This document shows positions 1 through 10,567 of a stretch of 64,000 bases of DNA, in pieces. The stretch comes from Macrocystis pyrifera (taxonomy: Eukaryota; Sar; Phaeophyceae; Laminariales; Laminariaceae): assembly GCA_031763025.1 (NCBI GenBank), contig JASSKH010000010.1, positions 12,727,427 to 12,791,426 of the forward strand, read 5' to 3'. Made by a program: the position numbers and the translations under genes. Within the stretch, counting starts at the first letter, position 1. Every line of letters starts with the position of its first letter. The notes under the pieces are model-generated. The model was not told where the DNA came from, made no database searches, and worked only from the letters and a program-made list of their open reading frames with translations.

Positions 1-2760
1 GTGATGGGGTGATTTGGTACCTGTGTCGGCGCCGTCGACCTGGTGAGCGGGACCACGTAGCGGGTTTGTCGGCTTCGCGCCGTTTATGTTGCCGGCTCTA
101 GAGGGCACGTCGTCGCACACGTTGATGTCGCTCGTGAACACGCAGTCCAGCTACTTTTGGCAGGCGGTCAGGTCCACCTGTGGCAAACGTCAATGGTACC
201 CACCGTCCTCGGCCCAGTTGAAATACGTACACAATATCATTATGCCGATGTCAGTTGTAGAAAAAATGGTCCATCGAGCGTGTTTGCCCCCCCCCTTTTT
301 CACTCTCTTCATCAGCCACGATTCTTTGAAAGCCAATGATTGTATTGTGCATGGGGAGTTATACCCCCGGTAATGCGCGCACACAATACACCCGATTACC
401 CCTCCCTTCTCCAGCACCACCAGCTAATATACAACGCGCCCGTCTCATTGTTTTCTCGACCCCGTCATCAATGGAATAGTTTCGACGCGAATGCATGCAC
501 GGGTCATCAATTTCAACATAATCAGGTATAGTCCGCCCACGCTGCGCGCGTGCGCGCGGGGGGGAGTCTGCGCTACCTGCCCGGGGGGATCCACCGGTCA
601 AGCGAGCGGAGTCTCGACTTCTTGCCATAGTTTTCTGGCGGTTGTTCGCTTTTTTTTTGTGGGTTTTAGATTGAGTTAATCTTCCGAATGGCGCTCTCTC
701 AGCGATCAAAGACTATCGTCAATAGTTTTATAGGAGATTGAAGATGTATATGTGGGTTCCAGGTTCTCGACCGAACCGTCGCATGGGTAATGTCCCGCGA
801 AGGTCCCACCATTCGCCGAGGCCGTGGATATCCGTATCTCATTGTACGACTGTGGTCACCCGAGTTCCTGGACTAGTTGTTACCGTTGGTAGTGACATTG
901 TCCCGTGACAAGTCCATGACCGCAGATTGGAGTGCAAGGCCAGTGCCTCGCACACGCACTCTTCCTCTCCATCATCGTTGATGGTCGTTTCGTGGGATCG
1001 TCCGTACCGACCCTCTACCAAAACCTGGCGTGTCCTACACGCTTCTCTCTAAGAAAGGGAAAGTTCCATAGATGTCGAGTCGAACCGGTGATCCTTCCTT
1101 CATTTGGCGTCGACGGCGGGACAAAAAAGCGGAATTACCCCTTCTCGTTGAGGCCGTACTAAGGCGTACCTTTATGACGAGTTGAGTTCTGCACCAAAAG
1201 TATATGGCGCTTGACTGTTTCTGTTTTGTAACACTACTAGTGTCCGATCTTGACGGCTCAGTGCTCACCGTGCACATCGGTCCGTTTGTTATTAAAAACC
1301 GTGCAAGTCACAAACGTGGGCTTGAGATAGAGCCTCACTGACTAAATTTCAATATAGTTTGTCGTTAAACTCGTTTATCGTTAGGCATCACAGGAGTGAA
1401 ACCGTAGCGCCTCAATGCCACGAGAAAGATTCGCGCGTTTAGCGCTAGCTGAAGATCCGCGCGCGTCTGATCGTGTCAAGAGCAAACGAAACATCATTGC
1501 TCGGTTGTCCTGACACAAGCCCCAATGTCATCGTACCGTTAAATGCTATAACCCCTGGGAGTACTTACTGATTATCAAAATCGTTTTACCACCCACCAAT
1601 ACCTTTTTTATCCAACGCTGGATTTCGTTCGTTAATTGGTGGATGATTTAACCCATAAGTCGCAACCCTCATGAAGTATCCCGATCAGGTGATTGCTTGG
1701 GAATTACTGTCCGTGGAGTAGTGCCCACCACTACTAAAGTCATCGTCAGACATATTTGTGCTGTAATCCAACAGCCAGTGTCCCGGTACACAGTTGATAT
1801 CCCGGTTAGTGTGGATTGTGTTTCGTTACTTCGTGTGGATATGCCTCACGCGAAACGATAGCATTTTATTTTGTGGTAATTTGCTGTGGAGTTTGAGACG
1901 TACAGGTGGCGGAAAGCGTTCAACCAAAGTAGCTACGCAAGGGTGTGCATATACCAAGAGAATACGCTTGTGGGTCATTGTTGGATTATTTTACTACTGT
2001 AGCGGCGTAGAGTGTTTCATATAGTTGAAATATACAGTTGTGTGTGGTTATTCAAGTAAATGAACGCTGTTTTTCTTAATCGTTTTGGGTGGAAGGTACG
2101 CCGTGTGTTTTCCAACTGCCTCTTTGTGCGAGGCACTATTAATAGGGATTCCTGGAAACATGGACAATGTATTCTCCAGTGTCGGAATCGTTCCGTTGGG
2201 TTTTAACTGAGGACAGGCAGTCGAGCGCGTGAGCTGCACACTCCTAAGTCATGCATCCTCATCGGGCACATTATCAATCCCCGCTTGCTTTACTGCATCA
2301 TCGTGTGTGCTTTGTCCGCAGTCAACCGTCGATGACTGTCAGAACGTCTTTTATACAGGCCGTAAACTGTATATAGAAAGTTTATCTACTATCAATTGGT
2401 TGTATGTCGGTCTCAATATCGTTCGCTGAATCGCGGGCATGTTCTCGCTTGTGTAGTCGATTATGCCTTTTTCGATCGAGAAACATGCCGTCGTATCGTT
2501 TACCGTGCACCCGCAGTCCGTTACACTGCATCGTTAACGTTACAACCACACCGTCGTCAAGTCATGCAGATTTTTGTTTCGTTTTATAATCGTTGATCAA
2601 TCCAATCGTTCGTTCCGTCCGTTACATACTCTGCATGCACGTTCTTCTTTGGCAAAAGTGTTGTTCAGCGAACTATTTTTCTTCAGTTTTTGTGCACCAA
2701 AGCTTGCAAGCAATCGTCTCATGTACACACTGTACACCGTTGAGAAGTGCTCTGAAAAGT
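1..2760. other. No recognisable gene
   Basis: I find no conserved protein, tRNA or rRNA here on either strand. All open frames are short (under about 120 codons), overlap one another on both strands and carry no domain I recognise. Base composition is mixed and there is no obvious tandem repeat apart from small C or T runs. The stretch may be intergenic or intronic sequence of a gene lying outside the window. Confidence 0.5.
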
Positions 2761-2764
2761 GTCA

Positions 2765-2935
2765 AAGGTACCACACCATTGTTCGGTATGGATGGTTTCG
2801 TATACCCCTAAAGGCACCATAACATTGTTCGGTGTGGATGGTTTTGTTTACCATTGTTCGTTATACAATGGTTTTGTATACCGTTGTATTCATGGTTCTG
2901 TACACCATTGCTCGTTATAATATATGGTTTTACTG
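2765..2935. repeat. Degenerate short tandem repeat (ACCATTGTTCG motif)
   Basis: The words 'accattgttcg' and 'atggttttgta' recur four to five times with drift, giving a degenerate satellite with irregular spacing of about 30-60 bp. It runs directly into the CCACGG minisatellite that follows. Confidence 0.55.
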
Positions 2936-3525
2936 CCCACGGACCGCCCATGGGCACCCCATCCCCACCTTACGACACCCCACGAAGACTTCATGCGCAC
3001 CCTCCGGATATCCCATGGAAACCTCACGGCCTGTTCGTGGACAGTCCACGGACAACGCACAGACACCCCCATGAACTATCACGGACACCCCACACGGACA
3101 CCCCACGGACGCCCCACGGACGCCCCAGATGAGACCTGCGGGCACCCCACGGTTACTCCACGTACACTCCCTGAGGATACCCCACCGACATCCCACGGAC
3201 ATGCCATGGACAGCCCATGGACAGACCGCGGACACCCCATGGACAGCCCGCGGACACCTCATCGGCACCCCACGTACACCCCACAGACAGCCCACGGACA
3301 CCCCATGGGCCTCTTATGTTATGACAGCCCATCGATACTCCCATGGGCACCCCACGAGCACCCTACGGACACTCCACGGGCACCCCGCGGACACTCCACG
3401 CACAGCGCACGGATACCCCATGGGCTGTCCGTAGATAGCCGACGGACACCCCACGGAAACCCCACGGACACCCCACGGAAACCCCACGGACACCCCACGG
3501 ATGCCTCACGGGCGATCCACATGCG
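2936..3525. repeat. Minisatellite, CCACGGACACC type (C-rich strand)
   Basis: The sequence is built from drifted 9-12-base words such as CCACGGACACC, CCATGGGCACC and CCATGGACAGC. Every frame on both strands is therefore open and encodes Pro/His/Thr/Gly-rich or Gly/Val/Cys/Trp-rich low complexity. These long open frames (up to about 260 codons) follow from the repeat lacking stop codons and are not genes. Confidence 0.85.
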
Positions 3526-4483
3526 GGTATGGTTCGGGCGCCTGTGGGGTGCGCTTGAGGCGCCCAAGGCGTGTCCGTCGGGTGTGCTTGGGGTGCCCAT
3601 GGGGTGCCAATGGGGTGTACTTGGGGCGTTCGTGGGGTGTCCGTGGGGTGTCCGTAGGGTGCTCATGGAGTGTCCATGGGGCGCCCATGGGGCGACCGTG
3701 GAGTGTCCGTAGGATGTTCGTGGGGTGTGCCTGGGGTGTACGTGGGGGGTGTGTGCTTGGGGCGTCCATGGGGTGTGCTTTGGGTGCCCACGGAATGTCT
3801 GTGAGGTGTGCACGGGGCGCTCATGGGATGGGGTGTGCCTGGTGCGTCCGTGAGGTATCCGTGGCGCGCCCATGGGACGTCCGCGGGGTGCCTATGGGGT
3901 GCCCATGGGGTGTCCGTGGGGCGCTCGTGAGTGTTTCTTAGGGTGCCCGCGTGCTGCCCATCGGGTGTGCGTGGGTACGAGGGCGGGGTGTGCGTGGGTC
4001 TTCCGCCAGGAGGGTGCTTCGGACGCCCGTGAGGTGTCAGTGGGGTCTGCATGGGGCACCCATGCGGCGCGCTTGGAACGTCCGTGGAGTGTCCGTGGGG
4101 TAGCCGTGGGGTATTCGCGGGTAGCCCGTGGGGTGTGCGTGGGGTGGGGCGTGCGTGGGGTGTGCGTGCGAGGGTGTACTTAGGGCGTCCGTTGGGTGTG
4201 TTTAGAGCGCCCATGCGGTGTGCTTGGGGCGCCCATGGGGTATCCCTGGGGTGTGCTTGGGTCATCCGCCGGGTGTGCTTGCGGTGCTCATGGGGTATCA
4301 GTGGCGTCCGCATGGGGCGCTAATAGGGTGTCCGTGGGGCGTCCTTGGGGTGTCACTGGGGCGTGCACAGGGCCTGCGTGAGGTGTGCGTGGGGCGCCCG
4401 TGGGGTGTGCTGGAGTGCACGTGGGGGGCCCATGACGTGTGGGTAGGTCGTCCGTGGGCTATATGTAGGCAGCTCACGGGGTA
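3526..4483. repeat. Minisatellite, same word family inverted (G-rich strand)
   Basis: From about 3530 the words appear as their complements (GGGGTGTCCGTGGGG, TGGGGTGCCCATGGGG). The array thus forms an imperfect inverted repeat with the preceding 590 bp, with a switch point near 3520-3540 ('cgatccacatgcgggtatgg'). It ends abruptly at the left edge of the 20-kb palindrome. Confidence 0.85.
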
Positions 4484-4499
4484 CACACGTGGCCAATCG

Positions 4500-5940
4500 G
4501 CTACCCCCCAAAAACCCTCTAGGGACACATCTGACCTCCAGAGGGCGTGGCCACCCTCCGGAGGGTGTTGAATTTCTGGAGGGTTGGATGTCCCGCCCTC
4601 TGGAGGGAGCATTTTATTTGAGTAACCTGCACAGGCCCGGCTAGATTTTCTAGCCTCCAGAGTGTGCCGCCCATATACCGCTGGAGGGCCGTGTTGTAGT
4701 GTTGATCCGCGGGAGGGTAATGGCCGTTGTAACCCTCTGGAGGGGCTTCTTGTGGAAACTCTGGAGTGCCATCGGCATGTCACCCTCCAGAGTGCGTTTG
4801 GCGTTCTGGAGGGTTGGAGGTCCCGCCCTCTGGAGGGAGCATTTTATTTTAGTAACCTGCACAGGCCCGGCCAGATTTTCTAGACTCCAGAGTGTGCCGC
4901 CCATATACCGCTGGAGGGTCGTGTTGTAGTGTTGATCCGGAGGAGGGTAATGGCCGTTGTAACCCTCTGGAGGGGCTTCTTGTGGAAACTCTGGAGTGCC
5001 ATCGGCATGTCACCCTCCAGAGTGCGTTTGGCGTTCTGGAGGGTTGGAGGTCCCGCCCTCTGGAGGGAGCACTTTATTTGAGTAACCTGCACAGGCCCGG
5101 CCAGATTTTCTAGACTCCAGAGTGTGCCGCCCATATACTGCTGGAGGGTCGTGTTGTAGTGTTGATCCAGAGGAGGGTAATGGCCGTTGTAACCCTCTGG
5201 AGGGGCTTCTTGTGGAAACTCTGGAGTGCCATCGGCATGTCACCGTCCAGAGTGCGTTTGGCGTTCTGGGGGGGTACGAGGTTTCGCCCTCTAGAGGGCG
5301 AGCGTTTCCGGTGCGACCTCTGGAGGCCAACACTGCAGTGTTCGTGCTTCCTGCTCTCTGGGGTGTTTGCGTGATGTTCCCTCTGGAGTCCAGCAGGAAG
5401 TAGTTGTTCCGGTGGAAGGCCAACGCAAACAGGAAGCCTCTGGAGGCTGGCGACGAAAACGTGAACCCACTGGAGGCATCGCGGTTGAGCCCGCTGGAGG
5501 CCAATCAACACCTCACCCTCTAGAAGTCTTGCGATCGTACCCTCTGGAGGCGAATGAAGATATCACCCTCCAGAGGCATTGAGCTTATACCCCGTAGAGG
5601 CGGATGAGCATGTCACCCTCCAGAGGGTGTAGTATTTTCCAGGAGCGCAATAGGTTGCGCCCTCTAGAGGGGTCTTGATATTTGGGCATCTGTTCCAGAT
5701 GCCTCGTAGCCTCTAGAGTGTGTTTCCCGTTATATCCACTAGAGGGTCGTGTCAGTGTTCGGCCACCTGGAGGCCAACAAGAACAGCAATTGTCCAGAGG
5801 TATAGGTGTGGGAATACCATCTGTAGGCCGGCCGTCACTTTGCCCCACGGAGTGTGCTGTGTGCCTGCACTTTCCCTTCGAAAATTCGGTTCGTTGTGTG
5901 CTTTTATATACTTTTCCGTGTTAATGGAAGAAACTTAGGA
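4500..5940. repeat. CTCTGGAGGG-word minisatellite domain (left arm)
   Basis: The palindromic words CCCTCTGGAGGG, CCCTCCAGAGGG and CCCTCTAGAGGG occur every 20-40 bp in both orientations, embedded in otherwise non-repetitive sequence. Open frames in this block are by-products of the repeat. The mirror copy is at 43723-45163. Confidence 0.8.
4574..5273. repeat. 230-bp tandem repeat, about 3 copies (left arm)
   Basis: The landmark 'agtgtgccgcccatata' starts at 4661, 4891 and 5121, an exact 230-bp period. Copies differ by only a few bases. Each unit carries several CTCTGGAGGG palindromic words. The mirror array is at about 44390-45089. Confidence 0.9.
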
Positions 5941-6895
5941 ATATAGCGCTTTTTTTCACCGTACCGGTAAACCCCCTGTCACCTCTGTAAGGCACAGGCA
6001 CCGCACGCAGTTGCATATGTAAGGCCCACACACCGTTTTCAAGGTATAACCCTCACAGTGCCATGGCCTTCTGATATCAAGTGTGGACGTACACATTTGA
6101 TTATGTCGTTTCGGGTCTCGTGCGTTCTCAGAGTTTGTTTTAAGTCTGCATACACACAGTAGAAATACGGAGGCGTTCTGTCACGAGTATTGTGAAATTA
6201 ATTTAGCAGGGGGACATACATATTTCGAAAAGTCACAGTTTCAATTCTATTTAGAAAACCAATGCAGGAATATCGGGAAGACAACAAAATGGCAGTAAAA
6301 ACGTGTGCCTGGTAGTAATTGCGTAAATTCTGTAACAAAAGCTCTCTATCTACTCTCCGACAAAAATAAAAAACGTTTACTTGGGAAAGGAGTATATATC
6401 ATGACCTTTGATATTGTGTCACGCCCATTTGTTTGTTTTAGATTTGCATTATACACAGACTATATAGTCTTACAGCAGGTGTTTCCGAACCGCCGGGTGC
6501 ACATCAGCGAAAGAGCTCGGTACGTAAGGCACGAAAGATATAGGAAAACCCAAGCAACGAAGCACTCCAGAGGAGACATGTGCAAACAAAACTGTGGAGG
6601 GTAACAGGTCGAAACGCTGCAAAATCGCCACCCGTAATAGAGGGCATCACTATTCCCCACAAGCACGCTCAATGTCAAAGTGTCATTTGGGTAACATGTG
6701 GATCCACCTCCAGTGGGTGCAATGTCAATGCCTCTCGAGGCCGCCCATTGTTATTGACACACTTCTAGACGGTACAAATTACGAACGCTGTAGTCGCGTG
6801 GCCGCCAGAGGTCCAATAAAAAAAGGGCTGCCTCCAGAGGGCAAAACCTGGTGCCCCCCCAGGACGCCAAAAGCGCTCTCGAGGGTGACATGACG
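5941..6895. other. Interval without recognisable gene (left arm; mirror ~42768-43722)
   Basis: A mostly AT-richer interval between the two minisatellite domains. A few isolated CTCCAGAGG words remain after 6550. The longest open frame is about 99 codons and shows no recognisable domain. I see nothing I can name. Confidence 0.4.
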
Positions 6896-7315
6896 ACCCC
6901 CCTCCAGAGTCGTCACTAGAAGTCACTCTTTTGGGGGTTGCAACGACCATTTCCCTCGTGGGGAGGGAAATCCTGCAGCACGGCCCTCCAGGGATGTGCA
7001 CACTGTAGAGGCTAGCGTACCGCCCAGATCTGGAGAGGGCACCACGCAAATGACCTCCCTCTAGAGGGCGGAACCCTTGGCCCTCCAAGCATCATATAAC
7101 CTCTGGAGGGTGCCGTCGTCATCTGGAGGGCACCATGCAAATGACCTCCCTCTAGAGGGCGGAACCCCTGGCCCTCCAGGCATCAAGTAACCTCTGGAGG
7201 GTGGCGTCGTCAACTGGAGGGCACCACGCAAATGACCTCCCTCTAGAGGGCCGAACCCCTGGCCCTCCAAGCATCAAATAACCTCTGGAGGGTGGCGTCG
7301 TCAACTGGAGGGTCA
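6896..7315. repeat. 91-bp tandem repeat with CCCTCTAGAGGG words (left arm)
   Basis: The landmark 'ggcgtcgtc' ('gccgtcgtc' in the first copy) recurs with a 91-bp period near 7111, 7202 and 7293, and each unit contains 'gacctccctctagagggc'. The words belong to the same family as the 4500-5940 domain, but the unit is unrelated to the 230-bp one. Confidence 0.8.
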
Positions 7316-7738
7316 GATGATCTTAGGAGGTTTTCGAGGTTAGCAACATATATTGAAACCGGTATATCATTATATGATACCAGGTTTTTCGTTCTATAAG
7401 TACTCAAGTGTCATTTTATATCGCGCGTCGCGAGAGAGGAGCTAACCACAGTGGAAACTTGTGACAAGAGAGCCCTATGGGCTATTCTCGCCTTTCGGCG
7501 CACCAGAGGAAATCTTCCCGTCAGCCTAGTTCTGCACCTAAAACACACACACATTCAAGAAGAAAAGGAACAGCAAGCGAGAAGAAAGAGAGGGGACAAA
7601 AAAGGGCGTGGGACCGTCGAGCAAGACATTAGACGTGCAAAATATTTGAAGTATGTATGCAACATACGTGGCATGCCAAGAAACGAGTGTACAGGGAAAT
7701 AAGGTATATCTATACTATACTCTAGGGGTCGGTCCTAA

Positions 7739-8537
7739 GGGCCGGTCCTAACGGGGGCAAAATAAACAAAAAAAAAAAAACGAAATAAAACAAACAGACT
7801 TTCGTTTTTCGTAAAAAACAGCAGGTTGAGTCCTAACGAGAGAAAAAAAAAAAAAAAAAAAAAAAACACAACAAAAACAACAAGGCGAGTCGAATTTTTA
7901 CGCGGTGCAATTTTTCAGAATGACTCAACCGCCACAGCACGCGATTCCCGGCGATATAGCGCTCGACAGCGGCGGTGGACAGACACAACTCGCACACGTG
8001 AGGCACCCTCCACAGCAGGCGCTTCTCGTGGTCCAACCCGCACCTTCCGGAGTGCTCTAGAACTTGTGTATCGGCCATCGTGGTTCGATGGCAGACTTTT
8101 GAATGTTGAGTGGGACTCAAAATATACCGGCACAGCCACTTCCTGATCCCCCGGTTTCTTGCGAGGGCACCCCATGGTGATTCCCTACCCATACATGCTC
8201 GCGCCGTCAGCAGACAAGCCGCGTAGCAGCCACATGCACTACCTCGGGCATCGTGCGCTTGCCAATCGGTCGTAGAAACTATATCGGAACTTCATCCCAA
8301 CGCTTCGAGCTCCTCCGATGTTCCTTTTCGACCCTGGGTATCCCATATTTCGGTTATTTGGCACCCATTTCGTTTTTTAGAAGTCCTCTGGGACTGAAAA
8401 AAACGAAATGTGAAAAGGGAAGTATCGGGAGATCTTTACCAATATTTTTTTTTATTTTGACCAATAGAACTCACGTTCTCTTTAGTTCTGCTCTTTGTTT
8501 TTTTAATTCGTTTTTTTTTCCTCGTTAGGACTGGCCC
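7739..8537. mobile_element. TIR element A, GGGCCGGTCCTAACGGGGG ends (left arm)
   Basis: A non-autonomous DNA-transposon-like element of about 0.8 kb. The left end reads 'gggccggtcctaacggggg' followed by an A-rich tract. The right end reads T-rich then 'cctcgttaggactggccc', an imperfect inverted repeat of the left end. The core of about 500 bp is shared with elements B and C. On the minus strand it carries an 86-119-codon frame whose reading differs between copies, so I do not call it a gene. A partial duplicate of the terminus ('ggggtcggtccta') precedes the left end. No target duplication could be defined. Confidence 0.75.
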
Positions 8538-9348
8538 TAACGGGGGCAAAAAAAAAAAAAAAAAAAAAAGGAAATAAAACGAACAGGCTTTCGTTTTTCG
8601 TGAAAAACAGCAGGTTCAGTCCTAACGAGAAAAAAAAACGAACAAAAAAAAAACGAAACAAAAAGGAGAAGTCGAGTCGAATTTTTACGCGGTGCAATTT
8701 TTCAGAATGACTCAACCACCACAGCACGCGATTCCCGACGATAGCGGTCGACAGCGGTGGATATAGGCACAAGTCGCACACGTGAGGCACCCTCCCTCCA
8801 CAGCAGGCGCTTCTCGTGGTCCAACCCGCACCTTCCGGTGTGCTCTAGAACTTGTGTATCGGCCATCGCTGTTCGATGGCAGACGTTTGAATGTTGAGTA
8901 GGACTCATGTCGCAAAATATACCGGCACAGCCACTTCCTGATCCCCCGGTTTCTTGCGAGGGCACCCCAAGGTGATTCCCTACCCATATACTTAGTATGC
9001 TCGCGCCGTCAGCAGACAAGCCGCGTGGCAGCCACATGCACTACCTCGGGCATCGTGCGCTTGCCAACTGTGGTCGTAGAAACTATATCGGAACTTCATC
9101 CCAACGCTTCGAGCCCCTCCTATGTTCCTGTTCGACCCTGGGTATCCCATATTTTGTTTATTTGGCACCCATTTCGTTTTTTAGAAGTCCTCTGGGACTA
9201 AAAAGAAACGGAATGTGCAAAGGGAGGCCTCGGGATCTCTACTCCTATTTTTTTTTTTTTTTTAAATAGAACTCGCGTGATTTTAAGTTCTGCTCTTCGT
9301 TTTATTTAGTTTTTTTTTCGTTATTTTTGCCCCCGTTAGTGCCGGCCC
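8528..9348. mobile_element. TIR element B, abutting element A (left arm)
   Basis: Second copy of the same family, head-to-tail with A and sharing or overlapping its terminus at 8528-8537 ('ggactggccctaacggggg'). The right end is 'cccccgttagtgccggccc'. The core matches A over its whole length with scattered substitutions and small indels, for example an extra 'atgtcgc' near 8907. Confidence 0.75.
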
Positions 9349-10188
9349 TAGCCATACAAATAAACGTCGCCAATGTGGGGTGACGCTGTGATGATGGACT
9401 CGATAAAATGCGTATCAATAAAACAATATAGGCAGCATCCGCGGTTGTGGGTGTGTGAAAATCCGGAGGGGGGGGGGGGGGTGGACATGAATCACCCCCT
9501 GGGTAAGGTAAAAAAAAAAATACACCGTAGACCATGATTTTCCATCGGCATTCTACGAAGTTAGGAAAATAGTTCATACACGTGTTGCTCGGGTTTCAAC
9601 GAGTTTTACCCGGATTCAGCAACAAGTATGCCAACATGCACGAACTCGGACAAGGTTCCGAAACCTCCCCGTGATTGAACTCCGCCAATGGAGCTGGAAA
9701 AAATTGGGAACGGTATATACTGAGGTGGGCATCACGAATCCGTCGTCAGATTTGATGCAATTGGTTTGAAGACCACGTTACAGTCCCATGAAAACGCTGG
9801 TTCACCAGTACCAAAATCCTAGTTGCAAACATAAAATCACACCACCCGGGAGGGCTATATTCTAGCTGACAGGTATATTGTAAAGAAGGAAAACACACCA
9901 AAAAGCTTTCTTAAAGACCGAACACACTGGAGCACGCGATTTCGGCGATCGAAACGTTTCCCACAACGCCTTAAGCCTCTGCCTGCTCGTTCTACACCCC
10001 CTTTTTTCGAGCCTCTCCGCAGCCAATTTTGTCTCTGATGAAAGATTCGCAGAGCTCAGTTAACCCCTAAGTCGACCACGCCGAGTCGATTGGTGAGGTG
10101 CGCAGAGAGTGGCAACTCCACAGCAACTGCGCGGGCAAAACAAATCAGGGCCTTCCGTAACGTTTCCGAGTCAATGCTTTCATGCTTT
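9349..10188. other. Interval without recognisable gene (left arm; mirror ~39476-40316)
   Basis: Lies between TIR element B and the 3' end of the transposase gene. It starts with a 14-base G run (9469) next to an A run. No convincing open frame is present. This is the natural place to look for the outer terminus of the transposon carrying the transposase, but I could not identify one. Confidence 0.4.
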
Positions 10189-10567
10189 TTTATTCAGTGC
10201 CGGAGGACCAAGACAAAGTCCACAGCGGATTCCGCCAATAGTGGCCTGTGAAATGTCAAATAAAATCGTGGTGAAAGTGTAAACCCCTACAAAAGGAGAG
10301 TCAAAACGCGGCAAATAAATGAGCCGAACAACACGTATTCCGTGCTTACAGTCACCGTAACAACTCTATTCGCGAGAACCACGCACTTGCGTTACCATGG
10401 AGACGTGGGACCACCTTCGAGTGGCTTTGGCGCGCGTCAGAGCCGATGCTATCCGCCACGTGTTTACGCAGAGAGATCACAGCAAGAGTATGACATATAC
10501 ACAAGTCGACTCCAAAGACCTGGCTCACCTCATGGTCGCGGGAATAATCCGAAGAAGAAGCGAACCA

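Noticed and set aside
2924..4783. Long overlapping open frames (up to about 260 codons) on both strands
   Set aside because: Composition is dictated by the CCACGGACACC minisatellite and all six frames are open. There is no domain and no codon signal.
4650..5511. Open frames of 73-164 codons repeated three times
   Set aside because: They repeat with the 230-bp tandem unit and are open on both strands, so they are repeat by-products.
7833..9037. 86-119-codon minus frames inside TIR elements A and B
   Set aside because: Two different frames are open in each copy and indels between copies shift them. No consistent protein emerges.
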